NCBI GenBank assembly: GCA_025451995.1
Contig: JANWJE010000096.1
Location: forward strand, 1-43,229
Direction: 5' to 3'
From: Parachlamydiaceae bacterium
Lineage (GTDB): Bacteria; Chlamydiota; Chlamydiia; Chlamydiales; Parachlamydiaceae
DNA length: 43,229 bases
Below are positions 24,873 to 32,074 of the stretch, piece by piece. The position numbers and the translations under genes were made by a program. Each line of letters begins with the position of its first letter. Within the stretch, counting starts at the first letter, position 1. Under the pieces are notes generated by a model. The model had not been told where the DNA came from. It saw nothing but the letters and a program-made list of their open reading frames with translations, and ran no database searches.

Positions 24873-26261
24873 ATGTTGCACAACACTAGTATCGCGAAGC
24901 GTTTAAGTATTTTAGCGTTAATCGCTATTCTAGCTTTAGCTTTGAATGGTTTTGTAAGTTTTTGGGCTTTCACTACAGCTTCAAATGGATTGGAGGATTT
25001 AATTAAAGGGGGCGCATTAGAGAAAAATGCTCAAAAGGTCGAAGATATACGAGAAAGGCTCGACAATGCCATCACTATTAAAATTTTCGTTTTCAGCACA
25101 GCGCTGATCATCGTGGTTCTTGGTTTTTTCTTTATATGCAGAGAAATTATACGAGCCCTGCGTTCGGCTATTCGAATAGTGAGAAAAATTTCAGCCGGAG
25201 AATTTACTACTAAAATCCGGTTTCACCATCATTCAAAAAATGAAATTGATCAATTACTTGAGGCATTGCAGTCTATGGTGGATGGCGAAAAAAAAGTTAT
25301 CGATGCCCTTTTGGAGTTGTCTAAAGGAAATTTGGATGTCATCGTTCAACCAAGATCAGAACATGATATTTTAGGGATTTCTTTGGCAGAAACTACGGCA
25401 AAATTTAAAAATATGATCGTCAATATTAAAAATAATGTGGTCATTCTTGCAAATTCCTCTCAAGAAATTGTCGACACTGTTTCTCGGGTCGCTGTCAGTT
25501 CATCGGAAACTGCTACAGCTGTTTCTGAAACAACGACAACTGTTGAAGAATTAAAGCAAACTGCTCAAATGTCTACTGAAAAAGCTAAAGAGGTTTTAGA
25601 AAGTGCAGAAGATACTTTAAAAGTCGTTGATGAAGGTGAAAAATCTCTTCAATCGACATTACAAGATATGGAAGAGATCAATGAAAAAATGCATAGTATT
25701 TCAGAGGGAATTATTAAGCTGAGCGAATTTACTCAAACGATTGGGGAAATCATCGATTCAGTCAACGATTTGGCCGAACAATCAAATTTGCTTGCTGTCA
25801 ATGCAGCCATTGAGGCTGCAAAAGCCGGTGAACAGGGAAAAGGATTTGGTGTTGTGGCACAAGAAATCCGAACTCTAGCAGAGCAGTCCAAAGTGGCAAC
25901 AGTTCAAATTAGAGGGCTGCTCAATGATATTCAAAATGCCACAAATTCCGCTGTATTAGCGACGGAGCAGGGGACAAAAGCTGTGGATAAGGGAAGGCAC
26001 CGCTCTTCTCAAACAAATGAAGCGATGGGTTCTTTAGTTGCGAGTATGAACTATGTGATTCAGGCAGCCAATCAAATTATCATGTCAACTCAACAACAGC
26101 TCTTGGGCGTTGATCAGGTAAATGTAGCGATGAATAATATCAATGATGCGGCAAAACAACATATTGACAATATGAAAACGATTGAAAATATTGTCGCTTC
26201 CTTTCATCAAATTGGTTTAACAATGAAAGATCTAACAGAGCAGTATCATTTAAAAATCTAA
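24873..26261 (+). CDS. methyl-accepting chemoreceptor with minimal periplasmic loop
   Basis: 462 residues. TM1 is about residues 11-32, followed by a loop of only about 35 residues, then TM2 at about 68-88. It therefore has no sizeable extracytoplasmic ligand domain. A HAMP domain follows (KISAGEFTTKIRF), with a second HAMP-like segment near 140-190 (LSKGNLDVIVQP). The signalling hairpin is canonical (NLLAVNAAIEAAKAGEQG, GFGVVAQEIRTLAEQS). There is no C-terminal NWETF-type pentapeptide. The likely input is the membrane, a partner protein or a cytoplasmic cue. It lies in operon order after cheA and directly before cheB. Confidence 0.92.
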   Translation: MLHNTSIAKRLSILALIAILALALNGFVSFWAFTTASNGLEDLIKGGALEKNAQKVEDIRERLDNAITIKIFVFSTALIIVVLGFFFICREIIRALRSAIRIVRKISAGEFTTKIRFHHHSKNEIDQLLEALQSMVDGEKKVIDALLELSKGNLDVIVQPRSEHDILGISLAETTAKFKNMIVNIKNNVVILANSSQEIVDTVSRVAVSSSETATAVSETTTTVEELKQTAQMSTEKAKEVLESAEDTLKVVDEGEKSLQSTLQDMEEINEKMHSISEGIIKLSEFTQTIGEIIDSVNDLAEQSNLLAVNAAIEAAKAGEQGKGFGVVAQEIRTLAEQSKVATVQIRGLLNDIQNATNSAVLATEQGTKAVDKGRHRSSQTNEAMGSLVASMNYVIQAANQIIMSTQQQLLGVDQVNVAMNNINDAAKQHIDNMKTIENIVASFHQIGLTMKDLTEQYHLKI

Positions 26262-26264
26262 ATT

Positions 26265-27314
26265 ATGGCAAAAGAAAAGCAAATCAACGTATTAATTGTC
26301 GATGATTCTCAGGTTTCCTGCGATCTTTTGAAACATATCATTGAAAGCGATCCAAAAATCAAAGTCATGGGAATTTCAAAAAATGGACAAGAAGCTTTAA
26401 ATTTTTTAGAAAACAATACTCCTGATGTCATTAGCATGGATTTGCTTATGCCCGGTATGGATGGTTTTGAAACGACAAAGAGAATTATAGAATTCAAACC
26501 ATTGCCTGTAGTGGTAATTACATCTGCCTTTACAGAATCAAATACGATGATGGCTTTAAAATCGATGGAAGCCGGTGCTTTGGTTATTTTAGAAAAGCCA
26601 TTGGGGATAAAGGATATCAAACGCTCTAAAGAAATTATCAATGCCATCAAGCTGGTTGTCGATGTCAAAGTGATCAAGAGGGTCTATGATAAAGCTCGAG
26701 GGATCACAGATAAATCCATCCTTCAAGAAAAAAAAATACATGAAATATGGGCAGTTGCCATTGGAGCATCGATTGGCGGACCTCTAGCACTTGCCGAAAT
26801 TTTGTCTCAACTTCCTTCAAATTTATCTGTTCCTATTTTTATCGTACAACATATTGCCGCGGGTTTTATTACCGGCTTAATCAAATGGTTGCAAGAAAGA
26901 TCAAAGGTTCCCATTCATTTAGCTCAACATGGCATTAAAGCCCTTCCCGGTCATGTGTATATCGCACCCGATGCTTACCACATGTCTGTTACAAAAAATG
27001 GGGTGATTTTTCTCCATCAATCTGAAAATCAAGCGCAGCCCTCCATCGGTCATCTTTTTCGATCGATGGCTCAAGCCTATGGTTCTCATGGGATGGGTGT
27101 TATTTTGACAGGGATGGGTAGCGATGGAGCGCAAGATTTGCTTTTAATGAAGCTCGAAGGGGCTTATACAATTGCACAAGATGAAAAAAGCTCCATTGTC
27201 TTTGGAATGGCAAATGAGGCGGTTAAAATTGGGGCGGTTTCAGAAATTTTATCGATCGAGAAAATTGGGCAGAGAATGTTGTATCTCTTGAGAAAAAATA
27301 GACCTCTTGCATAA
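26265..27314 (+). CDS. CheB-type methylesterase response regulator
   Basis: 349 residues: an N-terminal receiver domain (VLIVDDSQVSC, phospho-acceptor Asp59 in MDLLMPGMDGFE, LEKP switch Lys) and a C-terminal methylesterase domain with the catalytic triad Ser169 (GASIGGP), His196 (VQHIAAGF) and Asp287 (GMGSDGA). It removes methyl groups from (or deamidates) the receptor, matching WspF. The last codons (NRPLA then TAA) are encoded by a MITE-1 end, which supplies the stop; the natural C-terminus may have been a few residues different. Three bases separate it from the MCP gene. Confidence 0.94.
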   Translation: MAKEKQINVLIVDDSQVSCDLLKHIIESDPKIKVMGISKNGQEALNFLENNTPDVISMDLLMPGMDGFETTKRIIEFKPLPVVVITSAFTESNTMMALKSMEAGALVILEKPLGIKDIKRSKEIINAIKLVVDVKVIKRVYDKARGITDKSILQEKKIHEIWAVAIGASIGGPLALAEILSQLPSNLSVPIFIVQHIAAGFITGLIKWLQERSKVPIHLAQHGIKALPGHVYIAPDAYHMSVTKNGVIFLHQSENQAQPSIGHLFRSMAQAYGSHGMGVILTGMGSDGAQDLLLMKLEGAYTIAQDEKSSIVFGMANEAVKIGAVSEILSIEKIGQRMLYLLRKNRPLA

Positions 27315-27379
27315 TTCGCTTTGTTTGATAAAATGAAAGATTCATTTTAGCAAATAAATGGAATTGTGCAAGATGTCTA
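27299..27379. repeat. MITE-1 copy c, 81-bp form
   Basis: Begins TAGACCTCTTGCATAATTCG and ends TTGTGCAAGATGTCTA. The arms pair around a short centre. It overlaps the cheB 3' end (stop codon inside the element) and stops one base before the stop codon of the convergent gene at 27381, so it probably folds as a bidirectional terminator. Confidence 0.8.
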
Positions 27380-27380
27380 A

Positions 27381-27809
27381 TTAAGACGCTTTTTTCCAGA
27401 TGAGCCCTTCAATGAGCGTTCGATATTGCTCGGGAGTCCCATACTCAGCATGAAAAAAATAATCGCCATTTTCTTGCTTTTCGTAAACTTCAAACCCTTC
27501 TAGTGAAGCTTGATTGCGAAATTCCCAAGCGATTGTATCGGGATCCCTCACACCTGTCCCTTCTACGATTCCAACGACCTGATTTTCTAAAAAAAGTACA
27601 AACGTTTTTGAGTCGAAGTCTTTAAAAGTAAAACGGTTGATGACTTGTTCTTCAACGCCTTGCATTTCAACTGTTTGAATAGCAGTAATTGTATCATCTT
27701 TCGGATTTTTAATTTCCCATTTTGTATAAAATTTAATGAATTCAGAAGAGGTTGAGAAGGAAATTTTTCCTTCGCCAAGCCATAAACCTGGAGTAAAAAT
27801 AAATTCCAT
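27381..27809 (-). CDS. hypothetical protein, 142 aa
   Basis: Not recognised. 142 residues, predicted mainly beta: alternating strands such as EFIFTPGLWLGEGKISFSTS, EFIKFYTKWEIKN, ITAIQTVEMQGVEEQVINRF and FVLFLENQVVGIVEG. This would suit a small beta-barrel of the lipocalin or FABP-like kind, but no signature supports a name. No signal peptide, cysteine or membrane segment. It stands alone, convergent with cheB; its stop is at the MITE-1 copy c and its 5' side at a MITE-3 element. Confidence 0.65.
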   Translation of the reverse strand: MEFIFTPGLWLGEGKISFSTSSEFIKFYTKWEIKNPKDDTITAIQTVEMQGVEEQVINRFTFKDFDSKTFVLFLENQVVGIVEGTGVRDPDTIAWEFRNQASLEGFEVYEKQENGDYFFHAEYGTPEQYRTLIEGLIWKKAS

Positions 27810-27829
27810 AATAATCCTTGAACTTCTGT

Positions 27830-27997
27830 TATAACGGAAGTTCCACTTTTTGATGGTCCGCTTTTTGTATCTTTTCGATTCTAAGCATCTTTGCTATTTG
27901 CTTTTAGTGTCTACACACACAACTGCGCAAATGCAAAATGCTTAGAATCAAAAATCTAACAAAAATCGTTGCATCAAAAAGTGGAACTTCCGTTATA
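27830..27997. repeat. MITE-3, 168-bp foldback element
   Basis: Ends TATAACGGAAGTTCCACTTT and its reverse complement; the perfect terminal repeats extend about 25 bases (to TTTTTGATG). The interior arms (TCTAAGCATCTTTGC versus GCAAATGCAAAATGCTTAGA) pair imperfectly. It lies in the leader of the 142-aa gene. A solo end occurs at 12463-12482. Confidence 0.8.
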
Positions 27998-28063
27998 ATT
28001 GATTGTGGACCAAAAGATTGCGTCAGATGTGTATTCATAACTCGTAAACTCGGGCTAGAATAA

Positions 28064-29200
28064 TTAAAACATAAATCTTCGGCTATAAATACTTTGAAGA
28101 ATTCCGAGAGCCATCATGGTCGATAGTACGGAGGATCCTCCATAAGTTGTTAAAATTAAAGGAACTCCTGTAATCGGTAAAAAACCGCACATCATCCCTA
28201 TATTAACTAGAATATGCATCGCTAAATAAACCGCAACACCTGCAGATAATAATCGGCCAAAGGGATCCTTGGCAACTGCAGTGACTTGGAAACTGAAATA
28301 GATCAAAGCATAATAAAGGGCGATTAAAAACAACAATCCAATCAAGCCAAATTCCTCTCCAAAAGCCGGGAAAACAGAATCGGTATAAGGCGCCGGCAGC
28401 CAACCGCGTCCGCTGAATTCACTTTTCCTCCATCCACTTCCTGTCAGACCCCCTAAGGCAATGGCTGTAGCAGCAGATTTTTGATGGTGAGTCGCGGGGT
28501 CAAGACGGTCAAATTGATATTCTTTTAATACCTTAGTCGCATAAGGGCGCAGCGTTTCATGTGGAACAATGCCTAAAAAAATTAAAGCGATAACCACCAA
28601 AGCGCTTCCGCCTAAAACAGCCATCCATTTAATGATTGAGGCCTTAATATCACCGAAATAAAAGATGACAAGGGTAATGGGATAAAGCACTAAGGCCGTC
28701 CCTAAATCCGGTTGTTTGAGAATCAAAAGAAAGGGAATTCCCACAATCAATAAGGCAAAAAAAGCAGTGCTCCACGAATTTGAAATTCCTCGCCTTCTCT
28801 CTAAAAACCAGCTAAGGGTGATAACAACGATAAATTTAGCGCATTCTGAGGGTTGAAAGCTGATATTTAATAGAGGAATGCGGTACCAACGGTGCACCCT
28901 TTGAATGGAGTCAGTGAAAAATAATCCGATCAAGGATAAAAGCATCAGAGCATATAAAAACCACGTCCATTCCCTTAATTTATTGTAATCAAATCCTGCG
29001 CAAAAAAGATAGACGGCAGATCCTATGAGAAACCATTGAATTTGAGTAAGGACAATCGGTGTGAAAAAAGAGTCTTCATTGGGATCGGATGAAGGGTCGA
29101 CCGTATAAGAGGAAATGACTAAAATGCTGATGATCATTAAACACAAGATTACCGGAATGACCCTAAAGTCAATTCTCATTAAATAACGCGACGTCCACAT
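28064..29200 (-). CDS. rodA: rod-shape SEDS glycosyltransferase RodA
   Basis: 378 residues with about ten hydrophobic membrane segments. The SEDS-family marks are ISFQPSECAKFIVV near residue 113, the loop region GGLTGSGWRKSEFSGRGWLP and TDSVFPAFGEEFGLIG (SEDS polymerase active-site area), then PITGVPLILTTYGGSS. RodA polymerises the glycan strand of peptidoglycan with class B PBPs. In chlamydiae it belongs to the reduced division/peptidoglycan machinery. The start ATG lies after a hydrophilic MWTSRYLMRIDFRV. It is divergent from birA, with several repeat elements between them. Confidence 0.93.
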   Translation of the reverse strand: MWTSRYLMRIDFRVIPVILCLMIISILVISSYTVDPSSDPNEDSFFTPIVLTQIQWFLIGSAVYLFCAGFDYNKLREWTWFLYALMLLSLIGLFFTDSIQRVHRWYRIPLLNISFQPSECAKFIVVITLSWFLERRRGISNSWSTAFFALLIVGIPFLLILKQPDLGTALVLYPITLVIFYFGDIKASIIKWMAVLGGSALVVIALIFLGIVPHETLRPYATKVLKEYQFDRLDPATHHQKSAATAIALGGLTGSGWRKSEFSGRGWLPAPYTDSVFPAFGEEFGLIGLLFLIALYYALIYFSFQVTAVAKDPFGRLLSAGVAVYLAMHILVNIGMMCGFLPITGVPLILTTYGGSSVLSTMMALGILQSIYSRRFMF

Positions 29201-29221
29201 TCTTTTTCTCTAGTATTTGGT

Positions 29222-29244
29222 AAGCAAATTATGCAAGAGGTCTA
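29222..29244. repeat. MITE-1 solo right end
   Basis: AAGCAAATTATGCAAGAGGT then CTA: right-hand end of MITE-1 without a partner, immediately followed by the left end of a MITE-2 copy, so one element may have inserted into or beside the other. It lies in the rodA leader. Confidence 0.7.
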
Positions 29245-29368
29245 AGAACCTGTTCAGGATCTCAGGTTCAGTCGATTTTCGGGTTCTTTTGAGCCGCTTT
29301 TCGATTAATCGAAAACCGGCCAAAATAATCTCGAAAAGCGACGAACTCTGAGATTTTGAACAGGTTCT
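29245..29368. repeat. MITE-2 copy a, 124-bp foldback element
   Basis: Terminal inverted repeats AGAACCTGTTCA and TGAACAGGTTCT, with arms that pair further in (ATCTCAGGTTCAGTCG against CGACGAACTCTGAGAT) and a centre CGATTAATCGAAAACC. Partial copies occur at 31931-31960 and 32014-32067. There is no coding capacity. Confidence 0.75.
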
Positions 29369-29557
29369 AATGGACAATGGACGTAATGGACAAACGAGCA
29401 TGGACCAACAGCCATGGACAAAAAAACTGTTTACTAACTTGATCCTAGCCTTGCCAAATGATCTATCATAGATAAGGAATAGTTTTCCGTCAATTTTTGA
29501 CGAAAATTAATGATGATATCGTCAATTTTAGATTAAAATTGTTGATCCTATCTTCAA
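29369..29557. other. gene-free stretch with short repeats
   Basis: Contains four imperfect copies of ATGGACA (29371-29417) and a small hairpin CGTCAAtttTTGACG at 29488-29502. No gene or RNA was recognised. With the flanking elements it forms the 538-base gap between rodA and birA. Confidence 0.4.
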
Positions 29558-29692
29558 TAGACCTCTTGCATAATTCCATTTATTTGCTAAAATGGATCTT
29601 TTTGTTTACTCAATATGCTCTCAAAATTTGGCAATAAATTCATTCAAAAATCTCTCATTTTATCAAACAAAGCGAATGATGCAAGAGGTCTA
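29558..29692. repeat. MITE-1 copy e, 135-bp form
   Basis: Left end TAGACCTCTTGCATAATTCC, right end GCAAGAGGTCTA. It is nearly identical to the two flanks of copy a (2651-2988), including CAATATGCTCTCAAAATTTG, but lacks most of the left inner arm and the whole centre. This gives direct evidence for internal deletion (or insertion in copy a). It lies 46 bases before the birA ATG. Confidence 0.85.
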
Positions 29693-29738
29693 ATTTTCCA
29701 TTAAATTTGAAAAGCAATGAATTCCTAAAAAACTCTTT

Positions 29739-30461
29739 ATGAAACATATTCATTTTGAAACAATCGACTCGACAAATACCTGGGCTAAAAATCAGCCGGG
29801 AGTATGGGATTTAAACGGCATAACGTTGATCACGGCCGATGAGCAAACCGCAGGGCGCGGCCGCTACAAGCGCCATTGGGTATCCCCCCCAAATGTCAAT
29901 CTTTATGCTACATTTGCTTTTTTGACAGAAAAAGGGCAAAAAGATATTGCCAATTTTTCGCAAGTGTTAGCACTCTCTTGTTTACAATCGCTTCCCTACT
30001 TAGATCTCAAAATCAAATGGCCAAACGACATTTTTTTAAATGGAAAGAAAATAGCAGGCATCCTTTGCGAAACGATGATGCTTGGAAATCGAGTGGGTGT
30101 CATTTGCGGGGTGGGGATCAATATCAATATGCCAAAAGAAGCATGTGCTCACATCGATCAGCCGGCCACATCTTTAATGCTGGAGTGTGGGAAAGTTTTT
30201 GATATCGAAACAATTTTGAACAATTTAAAAGAAAAATTTTTCGCGAATCATTCTTTATTCTTAAGCAAAGGCTTTGCTCCCTTCTTTCCCCTTTTTTTAG
30301 AACATTCTTATTTAAAGAAAGGGGATAGAATTAGCGTTGTAAATAACAACCAGATCAACGAAGGAAGAGTTGAACGATTCCATTCGGATTGTTCCTTAGA
30401 AATGATTACACATGATGGAAATCATGTTGTTTTTTATTCCGGGGAATTGAATTTAAATTAA
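29739..30461 (+). CDS. birA: biotin-protein ligase (BirA catalytic domain)
   Basis: 240 residues without an N-terminal DNA-binding domain, so a class I (non-regulatory) ligase. It attaches biotin to the acetyl-CoA carboxylase carrier protein via biotinyl-AMP. Motifs: ETIDSTNTWAK near the N-terminus, TAGRGRYKRHWVSPP (biotin-AMP loop, residues about 38-52), LKIKWPNDIFLNGKKIAGIL (catalytic Lys/Asp region) and VICGVGININM. The C-terminal domain is short. The ATG follows AT-rich sequence with no strong Shine-Dalgarno. Confidence 0.93.
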   Translation: MKHIHFETIDSTNTWAKNQPGVWDLNGITLITADEQTAGRGRYKRHWVSPPNVNLYATFAFLTEKGQKDIANFSQVLALSCLQSLPYLDLKIKWPNDIFLNGKKIAGILCETMMLGNRVGVICGVGININMPKEACAHIDQPATSLMLECGKVFDIETILNNLKEKFFANHSLFLSKGFAPFFPLFLEHSYLKKGDRISVVNNNQINEGRVERFHSDCSLEMITHDGNHVVFYSGELNLN

Positions 30462-30696
30462 ACCTGGAAACGGCAGTTGAAGACGCTAAAGCGATTCTGA
30501 ATCAAAATCTTGCATCGATTTAGCATCTTGAAGAATTATTCTATTGACGATAGAAAGAGACTGTTTTATACCATAAAAATAACGCGACTTTTGGATAAGG
30601 AACCCGTTCTTTATCCAAAAATCTCTCATTTTCTCAAGCAAAGCTAATTACGCAAGAGGTCTAGTGTAGGAAAATTTTAAAAAAGGAAGGCATATT
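30462..30696. other. intergenic region with two hairpins
   Basis: An imperfect hairpin at 30480-30529 (AAGACGCTAAAGCGAT with ATCGATTTAGCATCTT) and a stronger one at 30589-30620 (TTTTGGATAAGGAAC with GTTCTTTATCCAAAA, 2-base loop). The second runs into a MITE-1 right end at 30612-30663. They may terminate birA. A strong Shine-Dalgarno (AAAGGAAGG) follows for the M4 peptidase gene. Confidence 0.5.
30612..30663. repeat. MITE-1 right-half copy
   Basis: TATCCAAAAATCTCTCATTT, then the usual right arm ending GCAAGAGGTCTA. The left half is missing. It lies in the leader of the metallopeptidase gene. Confidence 0.7.
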
Positions 30697-31920
30697 ATGG
30701 GTAACAAATCAGTGACTCAATCTGTTTCTCAAGGTGGGGGTGTATTCATTGGACTAAGCACTTTCGAAAATGCAAAAAAACATTTAGAAACCAACCATCC
30801 ACAATTAACAGAAAAAATTGAGCAATGTAAAGATCATATCTTCGATATTCTATCTCGACAAAGATTTAGATCGCAGCCAATCAATCATGCAACTCGTCAA
30901 TTACTAGTCAATTTTTCACAAACTAATCCTGAAAAAAATATTGTCTACAGTGCCAATAATAGTCAGCTAAGTATCATTATGGAAAATTTTCCCCATCTTA
31001 AAATATTCGAAAATAGTTCTAATCTTAGTCGTGAAACTACAGGAGTAAAGAGCAGCCCATCCGCTGATAGCGTGGTTAACCAAGCCTATGAAATCACAGA
31101 TATTACAAGAATTTTTTATCAATCGGTCCATTCTATAAATCTCAATCAATTGCTAGGTGGATCAAGAGAGGTGCCATTATTATCTATGGTTCATTTTGGC
31201 GGCAAAGGGGGAATGAGAGCTGGATATGATAATGCTTTTTGGTCACCAAATGATGCTGTAATGGTTTATGGTGATGGCTGTTTTTTTAATCCTTTAGTAT
31301 CTGAACCTACTGTGGGAACCCATGAAATTTCTCACATGGTCACTCAACAAATAGCCGGAACACTCATTGATGGACATAATGGGCAAGCAACAGGGATAGA
31401 TTATACAGGAGACGCTGGAGGCATCAATGAAGCTAATTCAGATCAAGCAGCCGTAGCTGCTCTCCAAATGTCTAAACATGCAAATGATCCCTCGGATGAT
31501 AAATTATTCAGAATTGGCCAAGGCCTATTTAGAGATGATAACACTGAATTTGCTTTGAGAGATATGGGTAATCCAGGGAATGGATACAAAGGGGCTAAAT
31601 ACCTCGGAAATGATCCTCAAGAGGGTTATGGAGATTATACTTTTTGGAATGAAAAATCAAATGGAGTAGATCCCCATTTAGCTTCAGCTGTAGGAAATAA
31701 ATGGTACCGTAGGGCCGCTCTTTATCTAAAAGACTTTGGACCAACCTGGGAGACAGTGGAAAAAGTCAGGATAGCTGCACTTCCTCTTTGCCATTCAAAT
31801 ATCACTTATCCAGAATATGCTGCGATTACAGAACAAGTTGCAAAAAGACTTCATCCAGAAACTGATCAATTTTGGCAGCGGATCAACGACGCTTGGAAAG
31901 ATGTTAAAGTTTTAACATAA
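30697..31920 (+). CDS. M4-family (thermolysin-like) zinc metallopeptidase without signal peptide
   Basis: 407 residues. The zinc motif HEISH is at 209-213, with the third ligand Glu245 in GGINEANSD (thermolysin: GALNEAFSD). A conserved late histidine follows in GVDPHLASAVGNKWYRRA, matching the GVHINSGIxNKAFY region of M4 peptidases. The gap between HExxH and the NEA motif is 32 residues rather than about 20, so a loop is inserted. There is no signal peptide and no recognisable FTP/PepSY propeptide, unlike secreted thermolysins. The N-terminal 150 residues are Ser/Asn-rich and unrecognised. Together with the chlamydial context this suggests a type III-secreted effector, which is inference. The Shine-Dalgarno AAAGGAAGG supports the ATG. 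Confidence 0.85.
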   Translation: MGNKSVTQSVSQGGGVFIGLSTFENAKKHLETNHPQLTEKIEQCKDHIFDILSRQRFRSQPINHATRQLLVNFSQTNPEKNIVYSANNSQLSIIMENFPHLKIFENSSNLSRETTGVKSSPSADSVVNQAYEITDITRIFYQSVHSINLNQLLGGSREVPLLSMVHFGGKGGMRAGYDNAFWSPNDAVMVYGDGCFFNPLVSEPTVGTHEISHMVTQQIAGTLIDGHNGQATGIDYTGDAGGINEANSDQAAVAALQMSKHANDPSDDKLFRIGQGLFRDDNTEFALRDMGNPGNGYKGAKYLGNDPQEGYGDYTFWNEKSNGVDPHLASAVGNKWYRRAALYLKDFGPTWETVEKVRIAALPLCHSNITYPEYAAITEQVAKRLHPETDQFWQRINDAWKDVKVLT

Positions 31921-31930
31921 ACCAAATATC

Positions 31931-31960
31931 AAGAACCTGTTCAAATTAGGACAGGTTCTT
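31931..31960. terminator. MITE-2 tip hairpin after the metallopeptidase
   Basis: AAGAACCTGT and ACAGGTTCTT enclose a 10-base loop, matching the ends of MITE-2 with the interior lost. It sits 10 bases after the stop codon and probably serves as a transcription stop. Confidence 0.55.
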
Positions 31961-32013
31961 GAATCAAGATTGAAAAAATCTAAAAACTCGTGTTTAGAGG
32001 TCAAATTCATCTT

Positions 32014-32067
32014 CGAACCTGTTCAAAATCTCAGGGTTCGTCGCTTTTCGAGATGATTTTGGTCTAA
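32014..32067. repeat. MITE-2 partial copy
   Basis: TCGAACCTGTTCAAAATCTC, then GGGTTCGTCGCTTTTCGAGA, matches the right arm of the 29245-29368 element in reverse orientation. No second end was found. Confidence 0.6.
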
Positions 32068-32074
32068 TGAATAA

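Noticed and set aside
20182-27314. Reading the che genes as evidence of swimming motility
   Set aside because: No flagellar, motor or CheY gene in the window; the gene set matches Wsp/Frz-type pathways instead.
29371-29417. ATGGACA repeats as a replication-initiator iteron array
   Set aside because: Only four irregularly spaced imperfect copies, with no neighbouring initiator gene.
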